A DNA stretch of 64,000 nt. Source: Salegentibacter sp. Hel_I_6 (lineage in GTDB: Bacteria > Bacteroidota > Bacteroidia > Flavobacteriales > Flavobacteriaceae). Below the pieces are notes generated by a model. That model did not search any database. It saw only the letters and a program-made list of their open reading frames with translations, and was not told the origin of the DNA. The translations under genes and the position numbers were made by a program. The stretch lies in NCBI RefSeq assembly GCF_000745315.1, contig NZ_JQNQ01000001.1:4148162-4212161 (forward strand), read 5' to 3'. This document shows, piece after piece, positions 51,751-60,261 of the stretch (the first letter of the stretch is position 1; each line of letters begins with the position of its first letter).

Positions 51751-51843
51751 AGACACTTATAGGCTGCTATTATAAATTTCTGAAGAGTTGAGTAACTCAA
51801 AAACCTGATTTTCAGGAGTGAAATTCCGGATTAAAAAGTAAGT

Positions 51844-51851
51844 CAAATTTA
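51844..51851 (-). promoter_or_regulatory. possible -7 box for the lipid glycosylation operon
   Basis: The minus strand reads TAAATTTG, a match to TAnnTTTG, 93 bases before the ATG at 51750. No -33 TTG at the usual distance was found. Confidence 0.35.
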
Positions 51852-51997
51852 TCAATTGGATCTTTTAAAAATTTACCGCAGCAAAATTAATGATATAATT
51901 TAGAAAAACTTGGAAAATGAAAATTAAGTTAAAAAGAGATTAAAATTAGATTAAAAATCGAGTCGAAGAAAAAAATTATTTTTTAATTAAAAAAAGC

Positions 51998-52027
51998 TTG
52001 TTTTATTTCGAAAGAGACTTATATTTG
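51998..52027 (+). promoter_or_regulatory. promoter of tRNA-Arg
   Basis: TTG at 51998-52000 and TATATTTG at 52020-52027 are 19 bases apart, the standard Bacteroidota spacing, 13 bases before the tRNA. The 17 bases from 52022 are the same as in the tRNA-Ser leader. Confidence 0.7.
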
Positions 52028-52040
52028 CAACCGCAAAAAC

Positions 52041-52117
<77 letters not shown>

Positions 52118-52121
52118 ATGA

Positions 52122-52158
52122 AACCTCTGGTATTCCAGAGGTTTTTTTTTTTTTTTTT
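52122..52158 (+). terminator. terminator of tRNA-Arg
   Basis: AACCTCTGG (52122-52130) pairs perfectly with CCAGAGGTT (52135-52143) around TATT, followed by a run of about 15 more Ts. Confidence 0.9.
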
Positions 52159-52300
52159 ATTCCGGTTGATTTTTTCAAATAGTTTGAGATTTGGCTACGT
52201 CATCCTTTCAATTAAAAAATTATAGCGTACTTCTACTTCCTAAGTATTCCCTAAAATAAAGTTCCTTTAGAAAGCTTTTCAAATATTTAGGCTGTAGGAA

Positions 52301-52510
52301 ATGGAAGCAGAAAGATTCATATTTAACGAAAGGTTCCGAATAATAATAGAATTGATAAAAATTATATAAATATTCAGGGATTTACAGAAACTGGACAACT
52401 TATATCTAAAAAAAGACACTAAGAATAGACTGATATGCTCGGTACTAGTAAACTACACGGATAAAGATGACGAGACAAGATTAGGAAAATTAAATCCCGA
52501 AAATAAGTAG
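52301..52510 (+). pseudogene. broken short ORF, possible gene remnant
   Basis: From ATG 52301 the frame reads MEAERFIFNERFRIIIEL and four more residues to TAA at 52367-52369. The same frame then continues with plausible protein sequence (DLQKLDNLYLKKDTKNRL, NYTDKDDETRLGKLNPENK) to TAG at 52508. One stop may have broken a gene of about 69 codons. No family is recognised and the whole could be chance. The rest of 52160-52574 holds nothing I can name. Confidence 0.25.
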
Positions 52511-52574
52511 TGAAAATATTAGAAAAAAATTATTCCCACCAGAGTAATTTAAATAATTCCTTGTTTAGAAAAAT

Positions 52575-52937
52575 TTAAAAAAGTGGTCTTGAAGGAAGAG
52601 GTTTACTGGTTAAATCATAATCAGGCATTATATTTTTTAACACATCGGCTGGCGTAATCCTGAAATCATTACGGTTAAAGAAATTTTTCATTTTTAAATT
52701 TGATAAAGAAATAGCAAAATCTCCATCTTTAATATTTTGTAGAGAATGATTTACAAGATTTACCCCTCTTAAATCTAAAGCTAGCCTAAAATCCATAGCG
52801 TCAGCATCTGCTGAATACACAACTTGTTTTAAACTGGGAAGCATATTTTTATTCTTGATAGTTGTGGTATCAGATTGTGCAAATCCGGAAGTCAGACTAC
52901 TTAGTATAAGTACCAAAAGACAGTAAATTTTTTTCAT
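52575..52937 (-). CDS. small secreted protein, paralogue of 36902-37270
   Basis: The protein has 120 residues with a signal peptide ending in TSGFAQ. It shares most of its mature sequence with the island protein at 36902-37270, including LVNHSLQNIKDGDFAISLSN and NIMPDYDLTSKPLP. Differences cluster after the signal peptide. CTATATTTAAT lies upstream of the ATG in both. Here no outer membrane barrel gene is adjacent: the neighbour is an oppositely oriented lipoprotein gene. Function unknown. Confidence 0.8.
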   Translation of the reverse strand: MKKIYCLLVLILSSLTSGFAQSDTTTIKNKNMLPSLKQVVYSADADAMDFRLALDLRGVNLVNHSLQNIKDGDFAISLSNLKMKNFFNRNDFRITPADVLKNIMPDYDLTSKPLPSRPLF

Positions 52938-53176
52938 AAGGTGAATTATTTATTAAATATAGGAAAAATATAATTTTAAAGTAACTGGTTAGCTGAGCAA
53001 AATTATCAAACAATACGTTTTGCATCGAGATATAAATTTCAAAAAAAATCCAGAGTTTAGCTAGAAGAGCTACCTACTCTTTCCCCATTAAAATGAATGA
53101 AATATCCTGAGAAATTATAAAACTAATAAATTAGTTTTATATTGTAAATCATCAAAATTATTAACTTCTAAAGTTT

Positions 53177-54823
53177 ATGAAAAAATTATTACTTCTTTTA
53201 TCAATCCTATTCCTTCTCGTTTCATGTCAACCATATCATCCGTTAAGCAAACACAATTACTATATTCAAAGCAGGCTATACAATGAATCACTCGAGCTTC
53301 AAGTGCAATACTTCGGTGACACTCAATTAAAATCATTAAGTGATCTGCCCTTAAAGGAAATCAAACGAAAAATTCAAAACTTAGAAGGCCTAAAGGCTAA
53401 AGATCTATTAGCTTACGGTACCACAAATGTAAACCCGGAATACAAGGTCTTCCTATTTATCCAGGAAAACAACAGAAAACTCGATGTTAGCAATGGTAGT
53501 AAAGGATCTTTGGTTTTTAGGGATACTTTATCTAATTCGGTGCTATTTAAAAAAATAAACCCGGATAAAACCGCTTATTTATATATCAAGGCGAAAAACA
53601 ATAATAATAGTTTACACTCCCTCGTCAAAGACGGGGAATCCATCATAAATTCACTTTCAATAGGCGCTGAAGTAAAGGAAGAACTCACTTATAATAAAGT
53701 ATTCAATGCAGTTAAAGATTCTCCGAATTACCTAAAAGCGAGAAAGAAATTAAATACAGCGCCTGTAGAAAAAACTGAAGCCAATGAGTGGATGCAATTT
53801 CAATATCTGGCAACCATAAATTCCTTTTTTTCAAATAACGAAGACTATAAAAATCAAATTGAGGAATTCGAGGCTAATCGTAAAAATCAATTGAAACCAA
53901 TTCTCGACACCTTATTACAAAATCCAGAGGTCAAAGTGAACAAAGGAGTTCTCGATGAAATATCTGAATTGGCCAAAGAAACGCGAGTGGTAATGCTTAA
54001 TGAAAATCATTGGTATCCAAAACATCGTGTATTTGCAATAAAACTATTGAAAAAATTAAAAGAGAACGGATATACCCACCTGGCTTTGGAAGCACTATTC
54101 CCAAACCAGGATAGAAAAATAAATGAAAGAGGCTTTCCTACTTTAAATGCAGGGTATTATATAAGAGAACCCAATTTTGGCCAGTTAATTCGCAAGGCCA
54201 AAGAATTGGGTTTTATATTAGTGGGCTATGAAAATCAAAACCAGGAGATCAATAGAGAGCTAGGACAGGCCCAAAATCTCCAGCATATCTTAGAAGAGGA
54301 TCCTAATCATAAGATCTTTGTCTATGCCGGGCTGGATCATATTCTTGAAGAAGAAACCAAATCAGGTAAGCGAATGGCCGCATATTTTAAAGAACTAACA
54401 GGATTAAATCCTCTTACCATAAACCAGTCTGATGTGATAGGAAACTCCCAAAATGAATTGTCTTTGATACCTACGAGTATGGTAAGCACCTTTGAAAAAT
54501 TAGATAAGCCGGTTGATTATTTTGTGATCAATAACCTGGAGTCCAATTTTCAGGAAAGTATCGATCAGGAAATGGAAACTCAGGAATTCACAATCGAGCC
54601 TAAGCGGTTTGCAGATTTAAATGCTAATGAAATACTCATAAAAATTTTTAAGAAATCTGAATACGATATTTATAAGAATGGTAGTGTTCCTTTACAGGCA
54701 ACTTTAAAAAAGCAATCGCAAGAACCTATTTTATTTTCATTACCCCCCGGAAACTATACCATTCATTTTAGTTCTGTAGAGAATAATGAGATTCTTGTAT
54801 TTAATAAAACTTTGGAGCGTTAA
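53177..54823 (+). CDS. lipoprotein with EreA/ChaN-like C-terminal domain
   Basis: The protein has 548 residues. The signal ends in LLVSCQP, with Cys17 as the lipidation site. The N-terminal half (about 20-250) is unassigned, mixed alpha/beta. From about 265 it resembles the erythromycin-esterase/ChaN/TIKI superfamily: TRVVMLNENHWYPKHR, YTHLALEALFPNQD, GFILVGYENQNQE, and KIFVYAGLDHI with a conserved His. These proteins are hydrolases or haem binders; no substrate can be assigned. It is a single gene with about 240 bases of AT-rich sequence before it. Confidence 0.7.
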   Translation: MKKLLLLLSILFLLVSCQPYHPLSKHNYYIQSRLYNESLELQVQYFGDTQLKSLSDLPLKEIKRKIQNLEGLKAKDLLAYGTTNVNPEYKVFLFIQENNRKLDVSNGSKGSLVFRDTLSNSVLFKKINPDKTAYLYIKAKNNNNSLHSLVKDGESIINSLSIGAEVKEELTYNKVFNAVKDSPNYLKARKKLNTAPVEKTEANEWMQFQYLATINSFFSNNEDYKNQIEEFEANRKNQLKPILDTLLQNPEVKVNKGVLDEISELAKETRVVMLNENHWYPKHRVFAIKLLKKLKENGYTHLALEALFPNQDRKINERGFPTLNAGYYIREPNFGQLIRKAKELGFILVGYENQNQEINRELGQAQNLQHILEEDPNHKIFVYAGLDHILEEETKSGKRMAAYFKELTGLNPLTINQSDVIGNSQNELSLIPTSMVSTFEKLDKPVDYFVINNLESNFQESIDQEMETQEFTIEPKRFADLNANEILIKIFKKSEYDIYKNGSVPLQATLKKQSQEPILFSLPPGNYTIHFSSVENNEILVFNKTLER

Positions 54824-54915
54824 AGAATTGAATAGCCTTTGAAGTAGCTTTTCTTTATGGAATAAATCCGTATAAACTAAGTTAGAGATAGCAATAGTTA
54901 ATCTACCCATTCTTT

Positions 54916-56331
54916 TTAAATGGAAAAACCCCTATAATAATCCAGGATCTTAGTTCTGAAAATGTATTCATAGCGCGCATTGGCTAGATTTATTTTAGCA
55001 TTATCCAGGTTGTTTTTACTGATGATATAATCAACAATATTAGAAACCCCACTGTTAAATCTAATTTCATTTACCCTAAAAGATTCTGTGTAAGCAGCTA
55101 CCTGTTCTTTATAAATTTCATAGCGGTTAAATGCAGTTTCCATATCGTTATGAGCTTCACGAATAGCTTGCTCGAATTCATTTCTTGTTCGTTCAAATTC
55201 TACTTCTCTTTCTTCAAGGGCTATTTTTTGAAGCCCTACTGTATTTCTTGCCCTAAACCCATTAAAAATAGGAATGCTTACCGCTACTCCCACATTGGAA
55301 TTTAAATTATTGATCAATTGATCCTGATATGGAATTTCTTCTGCTACGAAATTTGTTTGCTCCTCTAATACCGAAAAATTATTATCACCTACCCGAACAA
55401 ATTGTCCGGTTTCAACAATAGCCGCTCCGGTTTCATTAAAGAGCCTGGCAAGACTGGAATAATTGGTGTTTAATTGGGCGAAAAAGGAAATTTCAGGGGA
55501 ATATAAACTTCTGGAAACCTGTACATCTTCTTTTGCAGCTTCAATTCTCAACTCCCCAGCTTTGAAAGTAGCTAGATTTTCCAGAGATTCCTTAAAAACT
55601 TCATCTGCGGTAAGGATATATTCTTCTGGTTCTGATGAAAAGTATTCTGGAGCAACTTCAATTTCAGTTTCAATATTCAACAGCCTTTTCAGTTCAAGTT
55701 TTGAGGCTTTTAAATTGTTTTCGGTGTCGGCAATAATAGCTTGATCATTAGCCAACTGTCCACGGATATCGGTATAATTCGCCGGGCTACCCTCCCCTTC
55801 ATCATTTAGTGTTTTCAAACGCTCTACCTGATCCTGAGTTGAAATTCGTCTTGTTTTTGCCAGCTCCAACAGGTCTTTATTATTTAAAACCTGGAAATAA
55901 GCGAGCGTAACATTGAGCACCATTTCTTGCCGGGCTTCCTGTACTTCCATTTCAGCCGCTTGCAAATTCAAACGGTCTCGCTGAATCCTGTTTTTAATTT
56001 GAAAACCATTAAAAATAGTCGCCCCCAGACCTATTCCTGCATTAGAAAAGCTTAATTCTTCATCTATATAGGTATTGGTAAATGGATCTATACTTCTACC
56101 ATTATTCAATCCATAACTATAACTGGCATTAAGGTCGGGCAACCTACTATTGCGGGTTTGTTTGAATTGTAATTCCGAAGTTCTTTCCCTTAAAACCGAA
56201 CTTTTAACATCAAGATTATTTTCCAAAGCAACTTCAATAGCTTCGCCCAGGTTTAATTGTAATTCTGAATCCTGAGCGTATCCTGAAATAGCAAAAACAA
56301 GAAATAGTAGGCAAGTAAATTTTTGAAACAT
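54916..56331 (-). CDS. TolC-family outer membrane efflux protein
   Basis: The protein has 471 residues with a signal peptide ending in ISGYAQ. It has the internal repeat of long alpha-helices of the OEP/TolC family: LGEAIEVALENNLDVKSS and VLRERTSELQFKQTRNS first, then YQDQLINNLNSNVGVAVSIP and NGFRARNTVGLQK. GLGATIFNGFQIKNRIQRD and VAVSIPIFNGFRARN are the two matching strand signatures. It forms the trimeric outer membrane duct. It is the last gene of the ABC operon, 7 bases after the ATPase gene, and pairs with the MacB-type permeases upstream. Confidence 0.93.
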   Translation of the reverse strand: MFQKFTCLLFLVFAISGYAQDSELQLNLGEAIEVALENNLDVKSSVLRERTSELQFKQTRNSRLPDLNASYSYGLNNGRSIDPFTNTYIDEELSFSNAGIGLGATIFNGFQIKNRIQRDRLNLQAAEMEVQEARQEMVLNVTLAYFQVLNNKDLLELAKTRRISTQDQVERLKTLNDEGEGSPANYTDIRGQLANDQAIIADTENNLKASKLELKRLLNIETEIEVAPEYFSSEPEEYILTADEVFKESLENLATFKAGELRIEAAKEDVQVSRSLYSPEISFFAQLNTNYSSLARLFNETGAAIVETGQFVRVGDNNFSVLEEQTNFVAEEIPYQDQLINNLNSNVGVAVSIPIFNGFRARNTVGLQKIALEEREVEFERTRNEFEQAIREAHNDMETAFNRYEIYKEQVAAYTESFRVNEIRFNSGVSNIVDYIISKNNLDNAKINLANARYEYIFRTKILDYYRGFSI

Positions 56332-56338
56332 ACTGATT

Positions 56339-57004
56339 TTATTTTTTTGAAATACTTCCGTCTAGAAGTTTGATAGTCCTCGTTCCATAAGCCGCATTGC
56401 TTTCTGAATGTGTGGCTTGGATTATGGTAACTCCTTCCTTATTTAATTCCTTAAAAAGTTGCATAATCTCATCACTCTGATTGGAATTTAGATTGCCAGT
56501 AGGTTCATCAGCAAGGATTAGTTTGGGTTTAATTATCAGCGCCCTGGCAATCCCAACCAATTGTTGCTGCCCCCCACTAAGTTGGTGCGGAAACAAATCT
56601 TTCTTACCAACAATATTGAATCGGTCTAACATATCGGCTACCAATGCCTTTCGTTCAGAACTTTTTACTTTTTTATATAACAATGGGGTTTCAATATTTT
56701 CATACACCGTTAGATCATCCAGGAGATGATAAGCCTGAAAAATAAACCCTATATTTTCATTGAAAATAGCAGTTCTTTTTTTCGGTTTTAAATCGTGAAT
56801 TGCTTCGTCTTCAAAAAAATATTCGCCCTCATCAAAAGAATCCAGCATAGCAATTACATTGAGCAGTGTGGACTTTCCAGAACCCGATGGCCCCATAATG
56901 GAAAGAAATTCACCCTTTTCAATATTCAGGCTTAAATCGTTGAGCAGGAAAATTCTTCTTCCGCCGGTTTTTACCCATTTATAAATGTGGTTGAGTTGTA
57001 TCAT
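56339..57004 (-). CDS. ABC transporter ATP-binding protein (LolD/MacB type)
   Basis: The protein has 221 residues. Walker A is GPSGSGKSTLL near 36, the Q-loop lies in GFIFQAYHLLDDLTVYENI, the signature is LSGGQQQ near 142, Walker B is LILADEPTGNL near 162 and the switch His is in QATHSES near 198. DEPTGNL is characteristic of the LolD/MacB/FtsE group. It drives the FtsX-type permeases of the same operon, with transport from the inner membrane to the TolC duct or mechanical work on the periplasmic domain. Confidence 0.95.
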   Translation of the reverse strand: MIQLNHIYKWVKTGGRRIFLLNDLSLNIEKGEFLSIMGPSGSGKSTLLNVIAMLDSFDEGEYFFEDEAIHDLKPKKRTAIFNENIGFIFQAYHLLDDLTVYENIETPLLYKKVKSSERKALVADMLDRFNIVGKKDLFPHQLSGGQQQLVGIARALIIKPKLILADEPTGNLNSNQSDEIMQLFKELNKEGVTIIQATHSESNAAYGTRTIKLLDGSISKK

Positions 57005-57066
57005 TGTTTATTCTTATTATTTATTTCTTATTTTTTTGGTGTATATCGCTGAAGTCAAACATGTTT

Positions 57067-57810
57067 TTATTCAGATCTGTTGATTTTTAAGCCTCCTAAA
57101 ACCAGTCCCTTCTTTATCTCAGGATTTCCCTTGTATTCCAAAGAAGCTTCTCCATAAGCTGTGATTTTTATTTCTTCAGTAGCATTAATCAAGAAATCAG
57201 ATTCCCCATAAGCAGTTATCTTGGTAGTTTGGGTTTTAGCTTCAAGTGCATTCACCTTACTAGCTCCATAAGCTCTGATACTCTGTTCCTTAATTTCACC
57301 AGCTTTAATATTTAAAATACTTTCGCCATATATCGAAGTTCGAAGACTTTTAATATCTACTTCATTTAAAGTGACATTTGATTCCCCATAAATCTTCAAT
57401 CGAAATTTATTCTCTTCCAAGGGACTTTCACATACTATATTTTCTTCGCCCCTTAGTGACAATTCCTTCAAGGTTTTATAGGATATTACTGCAGTAACAA
57501 CTGTACCTTTATAAATTGGCTTTTTCATTTCCCGTCCATTTTCAGTAATCTTTTCTTTCTTTGTAAATTCCTTAGCGTCGTCCAGGTAAACCCGAAGTGT
57601 TTTGTTCTTCACTTCAATATTCAGTTTTTCTTCGCTCTCAGTATTTTTCTCAATGGTTACTGACTCTTCGTTGCCTTCAACGAAACTTACCTGAATATGA
57701 GGGCTAATTATTACTTTATCGAATTCATCTACTGGTGTTTTTTCCTGAGCAATTAATGAATTACAAATGGACAATAATGGTAGTGTCAAATAGAAGCAGA
57801 TATTTTGCAT
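57067..57810 (-). CDS. secreted GIN-domain (DUF2807) adhesin-like protein
   Basis: The protein has 247 residues with a signal peptide ending in NSLIAQ. The rest is a right-handed beta-helix of repeated short strands with small residues: YGESNVTLNEVDIKSL, YGESILNIKAGEIKEQSI, YGASKVNALEAKTQTTKI, YGESDFLIN, YGEASLEYKGNPEI. The repeat pitch is about 20 residues with a YGE/YGA turn. Such GIN proteins are periplasmic or surface proteins of unknown function. It is inserted between permease and ATPase genes of the efflux operon, so it may be a periplasmic partner, which is inference. Confidence 0.87.
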   Translation of the reverse strand: MQNICFYLTLPLLSICNSLIAQEKTPVDEFDKVIISPHIQVSFVEGNEESVTIEKNTESEEKLNIEVKNKTLRVYLDDAKEFTKKEKITENGREMKKPIYKGTVVTAVISYKTLKELSLRGEENIVCESPLEENKFRLKIYGESNVTLNEVDIKSLRTSIYGESILNIKAGEIKEQSIRAYGASKVNALEAKTQTTKITAYGESDFLINATEEIKITAYGEASLEYKGNPEIKKGLVLGGLKINRSE

Positions 57811-57842
57811 AATTTGGTTTTAGTCGTGGTTTATTTAAGTGT

Positions 57843-60251
57843 TTATTCTGTTCTTAAACTTTTAATAGGATTGGCTGATGCAGCCTTAAAACTTTTAAAT
57901 CCGATGGTGATGAGCGCAATAAGTGTAGTAAGTAATCCCGCGAGCAGAAAAAACCACCATTCTATTTGAATTCTATAAGCAAAATCCTGGAGCCATTTTT
58001 CCATTAGAAAATAGCCAAGTGGAAATGCTATGATAAAAGAGATGAAAATCAGCTTGATAAAATCTTTGGAAAGCAAACTTATTATCTCTGGAACACTTGA
58101 GCCTAAAACTTTTCTGATTCCAATTTCCCTCACCCTTCTTTCTGCAGCAAATGTTACCAGGCCGAATAATCCCATACAGGCTACAAATATGGTGAGCCCG
58201 GTAAAAATGCTGAGAATGCTTCCCATCTTTTGCTCCCTGAGATAGGTTTTATTGAAAGATTCATCTAAAAAAGTATAACTGAATGGTTCTTTAAGACTGA
58301 ATTTTTGCCATTCGCTTTCAATATAACTTAACAGTGAAGCGACATCGGCGGTGTTGGTTCTTACAATTAAGCCGCCATAAGGATTATTCATCAAAATTAA
58401 AGGTTCGATCTCCCGGTGTAAGGATTTAAAATGAAAGTCTTTTACCACGCCTATTATGGTTAATTCACGGCCACCTTCATCTGTATCCCTGATAAAGGTT
58501 TTCCCAATGGGATTTTGATGAAAACCTAAGGAATTTGCAGCGGTTTCATTTATGATGACTTTATCCTCTTCAGCACCAAATTCTTTTGAGAAATTTCTAC
58601 CGGCTACCAGCTCCAAACCTAAAGTGGGAATATAAGCTTCATCTACATTATAGATAAACATTCTTCTATGGTACTCATTATCAAGTAAAATACCAGACAT
58701 ATTGATATCGGTAACACCGGCTGGTAGGAATGAGGAATTGCTTACCGATTTCACCCTAGGATCTCCTAAAATCTGGTTTTTAAAAGCATCGCATTGCTCG
58801 CCCAATAGCTGCGCACCCCTTAGAACCAGAATATGATCCTTATTGTAACCTAGATCTTTATTCTGAATAAAAGCCATTTGCTGGTAAACCACAATGGTAG
58901 CAAGAATAAGTCCTGCGGAAATAATAAATTGAAATACCACAAGCCCGTTTCTTAAATTGCTTTTTCCGGAAGCTGAAAACCTGCTTTTTAAGACCTGAAT
59001 CGGTTTAAAGGAGGAAAGAAAAAAGGCTGGATATCCACCGGCTAGAAAGGCAACTAAAACAATCAGTACCAAGGTTGATAACACAATAGAATATTGAAGT
59101 AAATCAACAACCTGTAAAGATTTGCCGGCCAGATCATTAAAGGTGGGTAGAAAAAATACCACTAATAATATGGCAAGGATGGCCGCAATTAAAGTAGCTA
59201 GAAAGGATTCGGTTAAAAATTGTTTTATAAGTTGTTTTTGCCCGGAACCTAATACCTTTCTAATTCCGACTTCTTTAGCCCTTTTTGAAGCTGCAGCTGT
59301 AGCTAAATTCATAAAATTTATACAGGCAATGAATAACATAAAGATGGCCACCGCTCCAAAAATATATAAGTATTTAATATCCATTCCGGGCTTTAAATGT
59401 CCACTACTTACAAAATCGGGGTTTAAGTGAATATCGGTAAGCGGTTGCAAAAATAATCCTACCCTATTATTATCTTTAAATTCTGAATAGGAAACGCCAA
59501 CCGCTTCCCGAATTTGGGGGCCCATATATTTATCCAGAATTCCCGGTAATTTTGCTTCCAGGTCTTTATATTGAGCTCCGTCTTTTAAAAGCAGGTAGGT
59601 ATGAAAATCAGAATTCACCCAGGAAGTACTGTTCGCATATTCATATCCCTTCATAGAAGCGAACATTCCAAATTCAAAATGGGAATTCTCGGGAATTTCC
59701 TCAATAACTGCGGTAACCGTATATTGTTTATCCCACTCGTTAGAATTTAAGCGCTTACCAATAGGGTTTTCAGTCCCAAAATAGCGTTTTGCCTGCTTTT
59801 TCGTTAAAATAATCGAATTAGGATCTTCTAAAGGATTCGTGTTATTTCCGTCTATTATTTTAAAATCAAAAACTTCAAGAAATTCAGGATCTATATAAGC
59901 GAAATCAAAGTCCCTGTAAATCTTATTATTATAGGAAAGCGACGGGTCGTTCATTTGTTTAAGACGGGCTGCGGTCAACACTTCCGGAAAATCCTTTTCT
60001 AAAGTCGGTCCTACTGGAGGCATAACCACTGCCTCACTAATTTCTTCACCTCCAATTTCAGCCTTAAAAACCACCCGAACTATATCGTCGGCTTTTTCGT
60101 TGTACCCATCATAACTTACCTCATCCAGAATAAAAAGAAGAATAAGCAGGCAGGAAGCCAAGCCAAGACTAAGACCAATGATATTAATACCATATACGCC
60201 CTTATTCTTTAGAATATTTCTTTTCGCGGATTTTATATAGTTTTTGATCAT
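57843..60251 (-). CDS. MacB/FtsX-type ABC permease
   Basis: The protein has 802 residues. A first helix at about 20-42 leads to a MacB-like periplasmic domain (about 45-280), then three FtsX helices (about 285-420) with a FtsX coupling segment KRAKEVGIRKVLGSGQK. A second periplasmic domain (about 430-670) and a second FtsX set follow (ERRVREIGIRKVLGSSVPE near 705, last helices to about 790). Such two-FtsX permeases are common in Bacteroidota antimicrobial-efflux or envelope-stress operons. It is the third of three similar permeases and lies 10 bases after the second. Confidence 0.93.
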   Translation of the reverse strand: MIKNYIKSAKRNILKNKGVYGINIIGLSLGLASCLLILLFILDEVSYDGYNEKADDIVRVVFKAEIGGEEISEAVVMPPVGPTLEKDFPEVLTAARLKQMNDPSLSYNNKIYRDFDFAYIDPEFLEVFDFKIIDGNNTNPLEDPNSIILTKKQAKRYFGTENPIGKRLNSNEWDKQYTVTAVIEEIPENSHFEFGMFASMKGYEYANSTSWVNSDFHTYLLLKDGAQYKDLEAKLPGILDKYMGPQIREAVGVSYSEFKDNNRVGLFLQPLTDIHLNPDFVSSGHLKPGMDIKYLYIFGAVAIFMLFIACINFMNLATAAASKRAKEVGIRKVLGSGQKQLIKQFLTESFLATLIAAILAILLVVFFLPTFNDLAGKSLQVVDLLQYSIVLSTLVLIVLVAFLAGGYPAFFLSSFKPIQVLKSRFSASGKSNLRNGLVVFQFIISAGLILATIVVYQQMAFIQNKDLGYNKDHILVLRGAQLLGEQCDAFKNQILGDPRVKSVSNSSFLPAGVTDINMSGILLDNEYHRRMFIYNVDEAYIPTLGLELVAGRNFSKEFGAEEDKVIINETAANSLGFHQNPIGKTFIRDTDEGGRELTIIGVVKDFHFKSLHREIEPLILMNNPYGGLIVRTNTADVASLLSYIESEWQKFSLKEPFSYTFLDESFNKTYLREQKMGSILSIFTGLTIFVACMGLFGLVTFAAERRVREIGIRKVLGSSVPEIISLLSKDFIKLIFISFIIAFPLGYFLMEKWLQDFAYRIQIEWWFFLLAGLLTTLIALITIGFKSFKAASANPIKSLRTE

Positions 60252-60261
60252 AATTCTTGGA

